Part shown: piece after piece, positions 47,730 through 56,891 of the stretch
Layout of the letters: each line of letters opens with the position of its first letter
How positions within the stretch are numbered: position 1 is the first letter of the stretch
Origin: Neobacillus sp. PS2-9
GTDB lineage: Bacteria; Bacillota; Bacilli; Bacillales; Cytobacillaceae
Length of the DNA: 64,000 nucleotides
Direction of reading: 5' to 3'
Assembly: GCF_030915525.1 (NCBI RefSeq)
Contig: NZ_CP133269.1
Coordinates: 1,389,001-1,453,000 of the forward strand
The notes under the pieces: generated by a model
What the model saw: only the letters and a program-made list of their open reading frames with translations
Database searches by the model: none
What the model was told of the DNA's origin: nothing
Position numbers and translations under genes: made by a program

Positions 47730-50087
47730 ATGCAAGAAAGAGCATTAAAAGTATTAGAATTCACCAAAGTGAAGGAACAGCTGTTAAACCATGCTTCTTC
47801 TTCACTTGGTATGGAAAAAATAAAGAACTTGATGCCATCAATTGATTTTGATGAAGTGGTTGCACTTCAAGCAGAAACAGATGAGGCTGCCACTGTCTTA
47901 CGTATAAAAGGGAATGTCCCACTATCAGGGGTTTATGATATTCGTGCTCATGTAAAACGGTCGATCATTGGGGGTGTTCTTAGCCCACAAGAGTTGGTCC
48001 AAATTGCCAGCACCATTCATGCCAGTCGACAGATGAAACGTTTTATTGAGGAGATTGCTGCTGAGAGAACCGAGCTTCCAATCTTATCCGAACAAGTGGA
48101 GCGAATTATCCCCCTTACAAACCTAGAGCAAGCTATCAAATATGCCATCGATGAAAGTGGAGAAGTATTAGATGGAGCAAGCGAACTTTTACGTTCCTTA
48201 AGACATCAGCTTCGCTCGAATGAAGCGAGGGTACGGGAAAAATTAGAAAGTATGATTCGTTCCTCCAATGCAAGTAAAATGCTTTCCGATGCGATTGTTA
48301 CCATTCGTAATGACAGGTTTGTTATTCCTGTTAAGCAGGAGTACCGCGGCCATTACGGTGGGATTATCCATGACCAAAGTTCATCCGGACAAACCTTATT
48401 TATTGAGCCCCAAGTGATTGTGCAGTTAAATAATCAATTGCAGGATATTCGGGTCAAGGAACAACTAGAAATTGAACGGATCCTTTCCGAACTTTCCGCG
48501 CAAGCAGCAGAGCATGAAAGTGAGCTGCAGGTGATTGTTGCCGTGTTAGCAAATTTGGATTTTATTTTTGCAAAAGCTAGATATGGCAAACAAATGAAAG
48601 CTTCCATGCCGATTATGAATCATGAGGGAAGAATTGCCTTATATAAGGCGAGACATCCATTAATTCCAATCGATGAAGTCGTTGCCAATGACATTATGCT
48701 TGGGAAAGACTACACGACGATTGTCATTACCGGACCGAATACAGGGGGAAAAACGGTAACTTTAAAAACGCTAGGATTGTGTTCCTTAATGGCTCAGGCG
48801 GGATTACAAGTGCCTGCCTATGACGGGTCAGAACTAGCTGTCTTTGATGCGATTTATGCGGATATTGGTGATGAACAGTCGATTGAACAAAGCCTAAGTA
48901 CGTTTTCATCACATATGGTCAATATTGTCGACATTTTAAATAAAGTGGACTTTAACAGCCTTGTTTTGTTTGATGAGCTTGGTGCAGGAACGGATCCTCA
49001 GGAAGGTGCGGCACTAGCCATCTCTATATTAGATGAAGTGCATAGAAGAGGTGCGAGGGTAATCGCAACGACACACTACCCTGAATTAAAAGCCTATGGC
49101 TACAACCGGGAAGGCGTACTAAACGCCAGTGTGGAGTTTGATGTAGAGACATTAAGTCCAACGTATAAATTGCTGTTAGGCGTCCCAGGGAGAAGTAATG
49201 CCTTTGAGATTTCAAAACGATTAGGACTTAATGATCGAGTCATACAATCGGCGCGTTCACATGTTAGCGAGGATACGAATCAAATCGATAAAATGATTGC
49301 TTCCTTAGAGGAAAGCAAACGGCAAGCAGAGAAAGAACAAGAGGAAGCCCGCGATTTCTTGAAGCAAGCAGAGATGCTGCATAAAGATTTGCAAAAGCAA
49401 ATGATGGAATTTTACGAGAAGAAAGACTCCATGCTGGAAAAAGCGGCTGAAAAAGCGGAAGAGATTGTAGAAGAGGCTAAGACGGAGGCAGAGAAGGTTA
49501 TTCGGGACCTCCGCAAAATGAGAACGGAAAAGCATGCGGACATTAAAGAGCATGAATTAATTGATGCGAAAAAGCGTCTTGAAGAAGCAGCTCCGGAAAT
49601 TAAGAAATCAGCGAAGCTGACCAATAAGAAAAATAAGACGCATACCTATATGCCTGGAGATGAAGTAAAAGTCCTTACCTTTGGCCAAAAAGGCACACTT
49701 GTCGAACGTGTGTCTGAAAATGAATGGCAGGTTCAGATCGGGATCTTGAAGATGAAGGTCAAGGAGAAGGATATGGAGTATATGAGCACGCCGAAGCAAG
49801 TGGAGACAAAACCAATTGCTATTGTAAAAGGGCGGGACTCATATGTTAAACTAGAACTAGACCTTCGCGGTGAGAGATATGAAGATGCTTTATTAAAAGT
49901 AGAAAAGTATATTGATGATGCCCTTCTATCAAGTTATCCACGCGTATCCATCATCCATGGGAAAGGGACTGGGGCCTTAAGGCAGGGAGTTCAGGAGTAT
50001 TTAAAAAATCATCGTTCCGTTAAAAAAATTCGCTTTGGAGAAGCTGGAGAAGGCGGGTCTGGCGTTACCATAGTAGAATTTAAATAA
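47730..50087 (+). CDS. mutS2: MutS2 (Smr-domain MutS paralogue)
   Basis: 785 residues. MutS core/ATPase with Walker [16 protein letters not shown], Walker [21 protein letters not shown] and [14 protein letters not shown]; a long coiled coil (~520-620); then a KOW-like segment ([20 protein letters not shown]) and a C-terminal Smr nuclease domain [20 protein letters not shown] ... [14 protein letters not shown]. Lacks the MutS mismatch-recognition domain. In B. subtilis it acts at collided ribosomes and in recombination control. ATG at 47730 after AAGGAGGAT. Confidence 0.95.
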   Translation: MQERALKVLEFTKVKEQLLNHASSSLGMEKIKNLMPSIDFDEVVALQAETDEAATVLRIKGNVPLSGVYDIRAHVKRSIIGGVLSPQELVQIASTIHASRQMKRFIEEIAAERTELPILSEQVERIIPLTNLEQAIKYAIDESGEVLDGASELLRSLRHQLRSNEARVREKLESMIRSSNASKMLSDAIVTIRNDRFVIPVKQEYRGHYGGIIHDQSSSGQTLFIEPQVIVQLNNQLQDIRVKEQLEIERILSELSAQAAEHESELQVIVAVLANLDFIFAKARYGKQMKASMPIMNHEGRIALYKARHPLIPIDEVVANDIMLGKDYTTIVITGPNTGGKTVTLKTLGLCSLMAQAGLQVPAYDGSELAVFDAIYADIGDEQSIEQSLSTFSSHMVNIVDILNKVDFNSLVLFDELGAGTDPQEGAALAISILDEVHRRGARVIATTHYPELKAYGYNREGVLNASVEFDVETLSPTYKLLLGVPGRSNAFEISKRLGLNDRVIQSARSHVSEDTNQIDKMIASLEESKRQAEKEQEEARDFLKQAEMLHKDLQKQMMEFYEKKDSMLEKAAEKAEEIVEEAKTEAEKVIRDLRKMRTEKHADIKEHELIDAKKRLEEAAPEIKKSAKLTNKKNKTHTYMPGDEVKVLTFGQKGTLVERVSENEWQVQIGILKMKVKEKDMEYMSTPKQVETKPIAIVKGRDSYVKLELDLRGERYEDALLKVEKYIDDALLSSYPRVSIIHGKGTGALRQGVQEYLKNHRSVKKIRFGEAGEGGSGVTIVEFK

Positions 50088-50106
50088 TGACCGGGGAGAT
50101 TAAGCT

Positions 50107-50511
50107 ATGGACCAGTTTTGGGAGAACGAATACATTCAAATAGCTGCCTATTATAGTGTTGTTATTTTATGTATGATTGTTTTTTTAGCCATCTTTGAAG
50201 TAGTAACGAAGTATAAAAATTGGGTGGAAATAAAAAATGGAAATATTTCTGTTGCGATGGCTACCGGCGGGAAAATATTTGGTGTAGCTAATATTTTTCG
50301 CCATACTATTGAGGCACATAATTCCTTACTTAACATGATTGGCTGGGGAATATATGGTTTTACGCTTTTATTAATTGGCTATTTTATTTTCGAATTTTTA
50401 ACACCAAAATTCAAGATTGACGAAGAAATTCAAAAAGACAATCGTGCAGTGGGGCTGATTTCCATGGTCATTTCAATTGGATTATCCTATGTCATTGGGG
50501 CAGGAATTTAG
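50107..50511 (+). CDS. yshE: DUF350 family membrane protein YshE
   Basis: 134 residues, four helices: YYSVVILCMIVFLAIFEVV, then NGNISVAMATGGKIFGVANIF with the DUF350 signature (N-x-SVA-x-A-x-GGKI), NMIGWGIYGFTLLLIGYFIFEF and a final AVGLISMVISIGLSYVIGAGI. ATG at 50107 after GGGGAGATTAAG. Function unknown. Confidence 0.86.
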   Translation: MDQFWENEYIQIAAYYSVVILCMIVFLAIFEVVTKYKNWVEIKNGNISVAMATGGKIFGVANIFRHTIEAHNSLLNMIGWGIYGFTLLLIGYFIFEFLTPKFKIDEEIQKDNRAVGLISMVISIGLSYVIGAGI

Positions 50512-50526
50512 TTAGGGGAGAAAAGA

Positions 50527-50610
50527 GTGGAGACATTAGCTAAAATCCTTCTTGGATTATGTGGCTTATTTTTACTAATAGGAATTATATATATGGTGTT
50601 TTTTGCATAA
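50527..50610 (+). CDS. 27-residue single-pass membrane peptide
   Basis: Short open frame from GTG at 50527 to TAA at 50610, preceded at six bases by AGGGGAG. The product is hydrophobic through residues 7-25 (ILLGLCGLFLLIGIIYMVF) with a charged N-terminus (M-E-T-L-A-K) and an FFA end. It lies 16 bp after yshE and before the operon terminator, so it is probably the last gene of the mutS2-yshE unit. No family recognised; coding status is inferred from ribosome site, spacing and the plausible membrane helix. Confidence 0.6.
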   Translation: METLAKILLGLCGLFLLIGIIYMVFFA

Positions 50611-50636
50611 AGAACTACTAAACAATCTTTAGGATG

Positions 50637-50669
50637 AAAGAGGCTGACATCAATCAGCCTCTTTTTTCT
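50637..50669 (+). terminator. Intrinsic terminator after yshE and the small peptide gene
   Basis: AAAGAGGCTGA-catcaa-TCAGCCTCTTT with T6. Confidence 0.9.
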
Positions 50670-50691
50670 GTACTATTATTCAGTGGTTTCA

Positions 50692-50720
50692 TTGTTAATT
50701 TTCACACGCTGTACTATAAT
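50692..50720 (+). promoter_or_regulatory. Sigma-A promoter of lcfA
   Basis: TTGTTA (50692-50697), 17-bp spacer, TATAAT (50715-50720). No FadR palindrome occurs here. Confidence 0.65.
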
Positions 50721-50773
50721 AGATAGTGAAATTAGAATTTTTAAAATTATTTATACAAAAAGGGAGGTTTATT

Positions 50774-52477
50774 ATGTTAGAGTCTAAACCGTGGTTAGAC
50801 ATTTATCCGAAAGACATTCCCGCTACACTGCACTACTCCCAAGATCCTGTTCAAAGTTACTTGCAAAAAACAGCGGAAAGGTTTCCAGATAAGATTGGGA
50901 TTCATTTCATGGGAAAAGAGTTAACCTACAAGAAACTTTATGAAGAAGCCTTGAATTTTGCAGGGTATTTACAGGAAATAGGTATCTCAAAAGATGACCG
51001 AATTGCCATCATGCTCCCAAATACTCCGCAGGCTGTCATAAGTTATTTTGGTATTCTGATGGCAGGCGGAATTGTTGTACAGACCAATCCTTTATATACG
51101 GAACGTGAGCTTGAATACCAAATGAAGGATTCCGGAGCAAAGGCCATCATCACATTAGATATCCTCTACCCCCGTGTATCGAAAATCATGCCGCAGACTG
51201 ATTTACAGCATATTATTGTAACCGCTATCAAAGATTACCTGCCATTCCCGAAAAATCTTGCCTATCCTTTCATCCAGAAAAAACAATATGGAATCGTCGT
51301 AAAAGTAAAACATGAAGGAAGTACCCATCTGTTCACAGAAATTGTAAAAATGAAACCGAAGAAATTAACCACGTATGAAGTCAATCCTGAAGAGGACATT
51401 GCGTTACTTCAGTATACTGGGGGAACAACCGGTTCTCCAAAGGGAGTCATGCTTACCCACAAAAACTTAATTTCAAATACAGCAATGAGTGAAGCCTGGT
51501 TATACAAAGCGAAATTGGGTGAAGAATCGATGCTGGGAATTGTCCCCTTTTTCCATGTCTATGGAATGACAGTTTGCATGATTTTATCGATAAAGATGGC
51601 ATGTAAAATGATTCTATTGCCTAAATTTGATGCTGTAACCACTTTGAAAACGATTCACAAACAGCGGCCAACCTTATTTCCTGGGGCACCAACCATTTAT
51701 ATTGGATTATTAAACCATCCGGATTTGAAAAAATATGACCTTTCTTCTATTGAAGCCTGTATCAGTGGCTCAGCACCACTTCCACTCGAGGTTCAGGACA
51801 AATTTGAAGAAGTTACAGGTGGTAAGCTTGTAGAGGGGTATGGCTTATCAGAAGCTTCTCCGGTTACCCATTCCAACTTCTTGTGGGATGTAGAACGAGT
51901 GAAGGGAAGCATTGGCGTACCTTATCCCGATACGGATGTCAAAATCCTTTCAGTCGATACAGGTGAGCCTGTACCAATAAAAGAAATAGGAGAAATTGTA
52001 ATCAAGGGACCGCAAGTGATGAAGGGCTACTGGAATCGGCCTTCAGAAACCGAGGAAGTCTTAAAAGATGGCTGGCTATATACTGGTGACCTTGGGTATA
52101 TGGATGATAAAGGTTATTTTTACGTCGTTGACCGTAAAAAAGATATGATTATTGCAGGTGGATATAATATTTATCCACGAGAAATAGAAGAAGTTTTATA
52201 TGAACATCCAGATGTGCTTGAGGCAGTTGCGGCCGGGGTGCCAGACCCATACCGCGGAGAAACAGTCAAAGCCTACATCGTTTTAAAAGATGGTTCATCT
52301 GTGACAGAAGAAGAAATGAATCAATTTGCAAGAAAATATTTGGCTGCCTATAAAGCACCAAGGCTATATGAATTTAGAAAAGAATTGCCTAAAACAGCCG
52401 TTGGAAAAATTTTAAGAAGAATGCTTGTAGAAGAAGAGATGAGAAAAATAGAAGAAGAAAGTACAAAGCAGGCCTAA
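50774..52477 (+). CDS. lcfA: Long-chain fatty acyl-CoA ligase
   Basis: Activates long-chain fatty acids to acyl-CoA with ATP for beta-oxidation. The frame opens at 50726, but ATG at 50774 (M-L-E-S-K-P-W) lies six bases after GGGAGG; 567 residues. Adenylate-forming motifs: YTGGTTGSPKGVMLTH, the GYGLSEASPVTH region, YTGDLGYMDDKGYFYVVDRKKDMIIAGGYNIYPREIEE, and the C-terminal lysine in KTAVGKILRRML. No strong terminator is visible after it. Confidence 0.94.
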   Translation: MLESKPWLDIYPKDIPATLHYSQDPVQSYLQKTAERFPDKIGIHFMGKELTYKKLYEEALNFAGYLQEIGISKDDRIAIMLPNTPQAVISYFGILMAGGIVVQTNPLYTERELEYQMKDSGAKAIITLDILYPRVSKIMPQTDLQHIIVTAIKDYLPFPKNLAYPFIQKKQYGIVVKVKHEGSTHLFTEIVKMKPKKLTTYEVNPEEDIALLQYTGGTTGSPKGVMLTHKNLISNTAMSEAWLYKAKLGEESMLGIVPFFHVYGMTVCMILSIKMACKMILLPKFDAVTTLKTIHKQRPTLFPGAPTIYIGLLNHPDLKKYDLSSIEACISGSAPLPLEVQDKFEEVTGGKLVEGYGLSEASPVTHSNFLWDVERVKGSIGVPYPDTDVKILSVDTGEPVPIKEIGEIVIKGPQVMKGYWNRPSETEEVLKDGWLYTGDLGYMDDKGYFYVVDRKKDMIIAGGYNIYPREIEEVLYEHPDVLEAVAAGVPDPYRGETVKAYIVLKDGSSVTEEEMNQFARKYLAAYKAPRLYEFRKELPKTAVGKILRRMLVEEEMRKIEEESTKQA

Positions 52478-52564
52478 CAGCCAATAGCTCAGATTTTTTT
52501 TTGAATTCATATGCTTGTCTATAAAAAGAAATCATACTATCATTAAGTTGTTCAACAGTATTTC

Positions 52565-52593
52565 TTGACAGAAATACATATAATCACTATTAT
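52565..52593 (+). promoter_or_regulatory. Sigma-A promoter of fadR-fadB-etfBA
   Basis: TTGACA (52565-52570), 17-bp spacer, TATTAT (52588-52593); start of transcription near 52600. Confidence 0.8.
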
Positions 52594-52600
52594 TAAAATA

Positions 52601-52618
52601 TGAATGATGATTCATTCA
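52601..52618. promoter_or_regulatory. FadR (YsiA) operator
   Basis: TGAATGATGATTCATTCA fits the Bacillus FadR box TGAATGA-N4-TCATTCA. It covers about +1 to +18 of the fadR promoter, so FadR should repress its own operon until long-chain acyl-CoA releases it. Confidence 0.88.
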
Positions 52619-52637
52619 TATTTTTTGATTAAAAGAA

Positions 52638-52784
52638 TGTATAAAATGCGACTTCGAGAATTGTCCAGCTCCAGCGCCTAGCCCCTCGGGTCAAATAACC
52701 TTCGGCAATAAAAGTCAAAAGACGGACTTTTCTTGCCGAAGAACATTTGCCTGTCGGGGCTGACCAAGGCGCTTGCGCTTTTCT
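52638..52784 (+). repeat. Repeat B, copy 3 (in the fadR leader)
   Basis: Same long-hairpin element and orientation as copy 2 (GTATAAAATGCGACTTCGAG ... GCGCTTGCGCTTTTCT). It lies between the FadR operator and the fadR ribosome site, so every fadR transcript should carry it as a ~147-nt hairpin in its 5' untranslated region. Confidence 0.9.
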
Positions 52785-52815
52785 AATTGCTTAAAGCTTC
52801 AAAGGAGGGTTAGAC

Positions 52816-53400
52816 ATGAAAAAGAGTAAGCCGAAATATATGCAGATCATTGATGCAGCAGTGATTGCTATTGCTGAAAATGGCTACCATCAAGCACAGG
52901 TTTCGAAAATTGCGAAACAGGCTGGGGTAGCAGATGGCACCATTTATCTGTACTTTAAGAACAAAGAAGACATCCTAATCTCTCTCTTTGAAGAAAAAAT
53001 GGGAAATTTCATTGAAAAAATAGATAACATGATTGCAGGAAAAGGGACGGCGGCAGAGAAATTATTAAAGATGATAGAAGCTCATTTCAGTATGCTCTAT
53101 GAGGATCATCACTTAGCAATTGTCACGCAGCTAGAGCTCCGTCAATCCAATAAGGAATTGAGACTCCGCATCAACAACGTTCTAAAAGGATATTTAAAGG
53201 TAATTGATAAGGTGCTAATTGAAGGCAAAGAAACCGGTGAGTTTTCAAATGACCTTGATATTCGCCTTGCCCGACAAATGATTTTTGGAACGATTGATGA
53301 AACGGCAACATCATGGGTAATGAATGAAGAAAAGTATGATTTACTTGCATTGGCATCACCAGTTCATCGGCTTTTAATCAATGGAATTGGAGGCCGGTAA
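52816..53400 (+). CDS. fadR: Fatty acid degradation regulator FadR (TetR family)
   Basis: 194 residues. TetR-type helix-turn-helix at ~9-55 (YMQIIDAAVIAIAENGYHQAQVSKIAKQAGVADGTIYLYFKNKEDIL) and an all-helical acyl-CoA-binding C-terminal domain. Represses beta-oxidation genes; long-chain acyl-CoA is the inducer in B. subtilis. ATG at 52816 after AAAGGAGGG. First gene of the fadR-fadB-etfB-etfA operon. Confidence 0.93.
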   Translation: MKKSKPKYMQIIDAAVIAIAENGYHQAQVSKIAKQAGVADGTIYLYFKNKEDILISLFEEKMGNFIEKIDNMIAGKGTAAEKLLKMIEAHFSMLYEDHHLAIVTQLELRQSNKELRLRINNVLKGYLKVIDKVLIEGKETGEFSNDLDIRLARQMIFGTIDETATSWVMNEEKYDLLALASPVHRLLINGIGGR

Positions 53401-53421
53401 AGTTTAGAGGAGGAGAAATTA

Positions 53422-54195
53422 TTGGAATACTTAAAGTGGTCTAATCAAAATCGTATTGCTACCATTACGATTCAACGTCCTCCGGCAAACGCCCTTTCAT
53501 CAGGTTTATTAAGGGAACTGTCGGCGGTACTTGACGAAATTGAACCGAACCGTGATATACGTGTTATTGTTATTCATGGTGAAGGACGCTTTTTTTCAGC
53601 AGGTGCCGATATTAAGGAATTTACGACAGTTACTTCTTCAGAAGGCTTTGCTAACCTTGGGAAGTTTGGACAAGATTTATTTGATCGCATGGAGAAATTT
53701 CCTAAACCTATTATCGCAGCTATTCATGGGGCCGCTCTTGGCGGTGGATTAGAGCTTGCAATGGCATGCCATATCCGCCTTGTCAGTGAGAATGCAAAGC
53801 TTGGCTTACCTGAATTACAGCTTGGTCTAATTCCAGGATTTGCAGGGACACAGCGTCTTCCTAAATATGTAGGTGTGGCAAGGGCAGCTGAAATGCTGTT
53901 CACTTCTGAGCCTATTACAGGCGTAGAGGCAGTCCAATATGGGCTGGCTAATCATGCGTACCCAGAAAGCGAAGTATTAGAGCAAGCCTACATACTTGCA
54001 GAAAAAATTGCTAAGAAAAGTCCTGGCTCCATCAGTGCAACGATTCAATTATTGAATTTTGCCAAGACGGAAGAATTTTATGAAGGTTCACAGAAAGAAG
54101 CAGAGCTGTTTGGTCAAGTTTTTGTTTCTAATGATGCAAAAGAAGGGATCCAAGCCTTTCTTGAAAAAAGAGAGCCACATTTTAAAGGTGAATAA
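53422..54195 (+). CDS. fadB: Enoyl-CoA hydratase
   Basis: 257 residues, crotonase fold. Hydrates trans-2-enoyl-CoA in beta-oxidation. Visible: RPPANALSSGLLREL, the oxyanion-hole FFSAGADIKEF and HGAALGGGLELAMACHIRL, and the catalytic glutamates around LGLPELQLGLIPGFAGTQRLPK. The start is TTG at 53422 behind AGGAGGAG, 21 bp after fadR. Confidence 0.93.
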   Translation: MEYLKWSNQNRIATITIQRPPANALSSGLLRELSAVLDEIEPNRDIRVIVIHGEGRFFSAGADIKEFTTVTSSEGFANLGKFGQDLFDRMEKFPKPIIAAIHGAALGGGLELAMACHIRLVSENAKLGLPELQLGLIPGFAGTQRLPKYVGVARAAEMLFTSEPITGVEAVQYGLANHAYPESEVLEQAYILAEKIAKKSPGSISATIQLLNFAKTEEFYEGSQKEAELFGQVFVSNDAKEGIQAFLEKREPHFKGE

Positions 54196-54226
54196 AGCTT
54201 CTTAAGTTTTGCTTAAGAAGTTTTTA
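54196..54226 (+). terminator. Terminator-like attenuator between fadB and etfB
   Basis: CTTCTTAAG-ttttg-CTTAAGAAG followed by TTTTT. Located within the operon, so it may reduce etfBA read-through or mark a processing point. Confidence 0.75.
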
Positions 54227-54304
54227 TAAAAAAATTTTTTTCTATAAAATTTTCTCAATCTTTAGAACTGAAAAAATGTTTGAATTTTCTTAGGAGGCGA
54301 AACC

Positions 54305-55078
54305 ATGAACATTTATGTATTAATGAAAAGAACCTTTGATACAGAGGAAAAGATTACGATTTCAGGCGGCAAAATCAATGAAGACGGTGCAGAATTTATT
54401 ATCAATCCATACGACGAATATGCGATTGAAGAAGCGATTCAAGTCCGTGATGCAAAGGGTGGAGAAGTGAATGTTATTTCTGTAGGGAATGAAGAAACAG
54501 AAAAACAATTGCGTACAGCCCTTGCAATGGGTGCAGATAAAGCTGTTCTAATTAATACTGAAGATGATGTGGAAAACGGTGACCAATTTACAACTGCTAA
54601 AATCCTTGCCGAATATCTAAAGGATAAAGAAGTTGATTTAATTATTGGTGGAAATGTGGCTATTGACGGTGGAACAGGACAAGTAGGACCAAGAGTAGCC
54701 GAACTCCTCAATATTCCGTATGTAACTACCATTACGAAACTCGAAATTGATGGAACAAATGTGACTGTTACTCGTGACGTTGAAGGTGATTCAGAAGTCA
54801 TTGAAACAAGCCTTCCACTTTTAGTTACAGCACAACAAGGGCTTAATGAGCCGCGCTATCCATCTTTACCTGGAATTATGAAAGCGAAGAAAAAGCCGCT
54901 TGAGGAATTAGAATTAGATGATCTTGATCTTGAAGAAGAGGATGTAGAAGCAAAAACTAAAACAATTGAAATTTATTTGCCGCCTAAAAAAGAGGCTGGA
55001 AAGGTCTTAGCTGGCGATTTAAATGATCAGGTTAAAGAACTTGTTCAACTTCTTCATACTGAAGCAAAAGTAATCTAA
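54305..55078 (+). CDS. etfB: Electron transfer flavoprotein beta subunit
   Basis: 257 residues. Takes electrons from acyl-CoA dehydrogenases together with EtfA. Visible: NPYDEYAIEEAIQVRD, the nucleotide-binding LAMGADKAVLI and AILAEYLKDKEVDLIIGGNVAIDGGTGQVGPRVAELL, and VTAQQGLNEPRYPSLPGIMKAKKKPLE, the etfB signature. ATG at 54305 after AGGAGGCG. Confidence 0.95.
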   Translation: MNIYVLMKRTFDTEEKITISGGKINEDGAEFIINPYDEYAIEEAIQVRDAKGGEVNVISVGNEETEKQLRTALAMGADKAVLINTEDDVENGDQFTTAKILAEYLKDKEVDLIIGGNVAIDGGTGQVGPRVAELLNIPYVTTITKLEIDGTNVTVTRDVEGDSEVIETSLPLLVTAQQGLNEPRYPSLPGIMKAKKKPLEELELDDLDLEEEDVEAKTKTIEIYLPPKKEAGKVLAGDLNDQVKELVQLLHTEAKVI

Positions 55079-55117
55079 TCGTAACTTCATAAAAATTGTT
55101 TTCAGGAGGTAAATGAA

Positions 55118-56095
55118 ATGACTAGAAAAGTATTGGTATTAGGAGAAGTTCGTGACGGATCATTACGTAATGTATCTTTCGAAGCTGTTGCAGCAGCAAA
55201 AACAGTTGCAGAGGGCGGAGAAGTTGTTGGTGTATTAGTGGGCGAATCTGTAAGCGCTTTAGGTGCGGAGTTAGTTCAATACGGGGCTGACCGTGTAGTG
55301 GTAGTTGAGCATGAGAATTTAAAACAATATTCTTCTGATGGTTATGCTCAAGCCTTATTAGCTGTCATTGATCAAGAGAAGCCTGAAGGATTAGTGTTTG
55401 GTCATACTGCATTAGGAAAAGACCTTTCACCAAGGATTGCTGGTAAGCTCTCATCGGGTCTAATCTCCGATGCAACAGCAGTAGAGACAGCGGGTGGAAA
55501 CATTGTATTTACTAGACCAATTTATTCTGGTAAAGCATTTGAAAAGAAAATTGTAACAGACGGCGTAATTTTTGCTACCGTACGTCCGAACAATATTGCC
55601 CCATTAGCAAAAGATGAAAGCAGAAGCGGTGAGGTTTCCTCACTATCTGTGGAAATTAAAGACCTTCGTGCAATTATTAAAGAAGTAGTAAGAAAAGCAA
55701 GTGAAGGTGTGGATCTAAGTGAGGCTAAAGTAGTTATTTCTGGCGGCCGTGGTGTGAAAAGTGCAGAAGGATTCAAACCGCTAAAAGAACTTGCTGACGT
55801 ACTAGGAGGAGCAGTTGGTGCTTCTCGAGGTGCATGTGATGCCGACTATTGTGATTATTCCTTACAAATTGGGCAAACAGGAAAGGTTGTAACTCCCGAT
55901 CTATACATTGCCTGCGGTATTTCAGGTGCAATCCAGCATTTAGCCGGTATGTCTAACTCGAAAGTGATTGTTGCCATTAACAAGGATCCAGAAGCCAACA
56001 TTTTCAAAGTGGCAGATTACGGAATCGTTGGTGACCTTTTCGAGGTTGTACCTTTACTAACAGAAGAGTTTAAAAAACTTAAAGTTCACTCATAA
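55118..56095 (+). CDS. etfA: Electron transfer flavoprotein alpha subunit
   Basis: 325 residues. The N-terminal half resembles EtfB; the C-terminal FAD domain has [65 protein letters not shown] and [25 protein letters not shown] at 55118 after CAGGAGGTAA. Ends the fadR operon; a terminator follows. Confidence 0.96.
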   Translation: MTRKVLVLGEVRDGSLRNVSFEAVAAAKTVAEGGEVVGVLVGESVSALGAELVQYGADRVVVVEHENLKQYSSDGYAQALLAVIDQEKPEGLVFGHTALGKDLSPRIAGKLSSGLISDATAVETAGGNIVFTRPIYSGKAFEKKIVTDGVIFATVRPNNIAPLAKDESRSGEVSSLSVEIKDLRAIIKEVVRKASEGVDLSEAKVVISGGRGVKSAEGFKPLKELADVLGGAVGASRGACDADYCDYSLQIGQTGKVVTPDLYIACGISGAIQHLAGMSNSKVIVAINKDPEANIFKVADYGIVGDLFEVVPLLTEEFKKLKVHS

Positions 56096-56107
56096 TAATA
56101 AAGTGGA

Positions 56108-56138
56108 GAGCGAGCGGTCAAAATCCGCTCGCTTTTAT
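56108..56138 (+). terminator. Intrinsic terminator of etfBA
   Basis: GCGAGCGG-tcaaaat-CCGCTCGC followed by TTTT. Repeat A copy 4 begins a few bases later. Confidence 0.85.
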
Positions 56139-56144
56139 CATTAT

Positions 56145-56309
56145 GCTGTGTTAAAGAACATTGTTGATTTTTACACTCTGTTGATTGGAGCGGAAGGAGC
56201 GAAGACTCCTGTGGGAGTATGGTTCAGGGGAGACCCCGCAGGCGCTAGCGCCGAGGAGGCTCGCCGAAACACCCACGGAAAGCGAAGCTCCTGGAGCGGA
56301 AATCAACTG
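56145..56309 (+). repeat. Repeat A, copy 4
   Basis: Full-length copy between etfA and trxA, with the loop of the GGCG/CGCC mini-hairpin as ctag and a one-base change in the right end (AATCAACTG). Same orientation as the other three. A TATACT (56395-56400) that may be the trxA -10 lies 86 bp further on. Confidence 0.9.
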
Positions 56310-56440
56310 ACTTGGTACAAAGAGAGAATACTTAATGCTTTATGGGGTATATTAGTTGCGAAACATATTATTAGCTTGATATTCCAAACGATGGTATACT
56401 TTCGGTAGTAATTCAGTATTCAATAGGAGGTCAATATATA

Positions 56441-56755
56441 ATGGCTATTTCACATTTAACAGATCAAAATTTCTCATCAGAAACAGGTTCAGGTACTGTA
56501 CTTGTTGATTTCTGGGCACCTTGGTGTGGACCTTGTAAAATGATCGCTCCAGTTCTTGAAGAACTTGATGCAGAAATGGGAGACAAAGTAAAAATCACTA
56601 AATTAGATGTAGATGATAACCCACAAACAGCAGCTAATTTTGGCGTTATGAGCATCCCAACCTTATTAGTTTTAAAAAATGGTGAAGTTGTAGATAAAGT
56701 AGTCGGCTTCCAACCTAAAGATGCTTTAGCAAGTGTGTTACAAAAGCACGTATAA
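56441..56755 (+). CDS. trxA: Thioredoxin
   Basis: 104 residues. Active site W28-C29-G30-P31-C32-K in [14 protein letters not shown]; the cis-proline loop is in [15 protein letters not shown]. General cytoplasmic disulfide reductase. ATG at 56441 after AGGAGGTCAA. Monocistronic, with its own terminator. Confidence 0.97.
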   Translation: MAISHLTDQNFSSETGSGTVLVDFWAPWCGPCKMIAPVLEELDAEMGDKVKITKLDVDDNPQTAANFGVMSIPTLLVLKNGEVVDKVVGFQPKDALASVLQKHV

Positions 56756-56768
56756 ACCTATAGAAATT

Positions 56769-56807
56769 AAAACCTTAGCTGGACACGTTCTGGCTAAGGT
56801 TTTTTTG
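56769..56807 (+). terminator. Intrinsic terminator of trxA
   Basis: AAACCTTAGC / GGCTAAGGTTT with T7. Confidence 0.9.
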
Positions 56808-56891
56808 TTGATTACAAAACCTCCCACTTTCCTTTATCAACAGATGTGTTAAAATTTTATGGATAGCATAAAAGAAAGAGGAGTGGCCGGA

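Noticed and set aside
56103-56408. 101-codon open frame on + strand
   Set aside because: Covers the etfA terminator and repeat A copy 4; spurious coding by the repeat.
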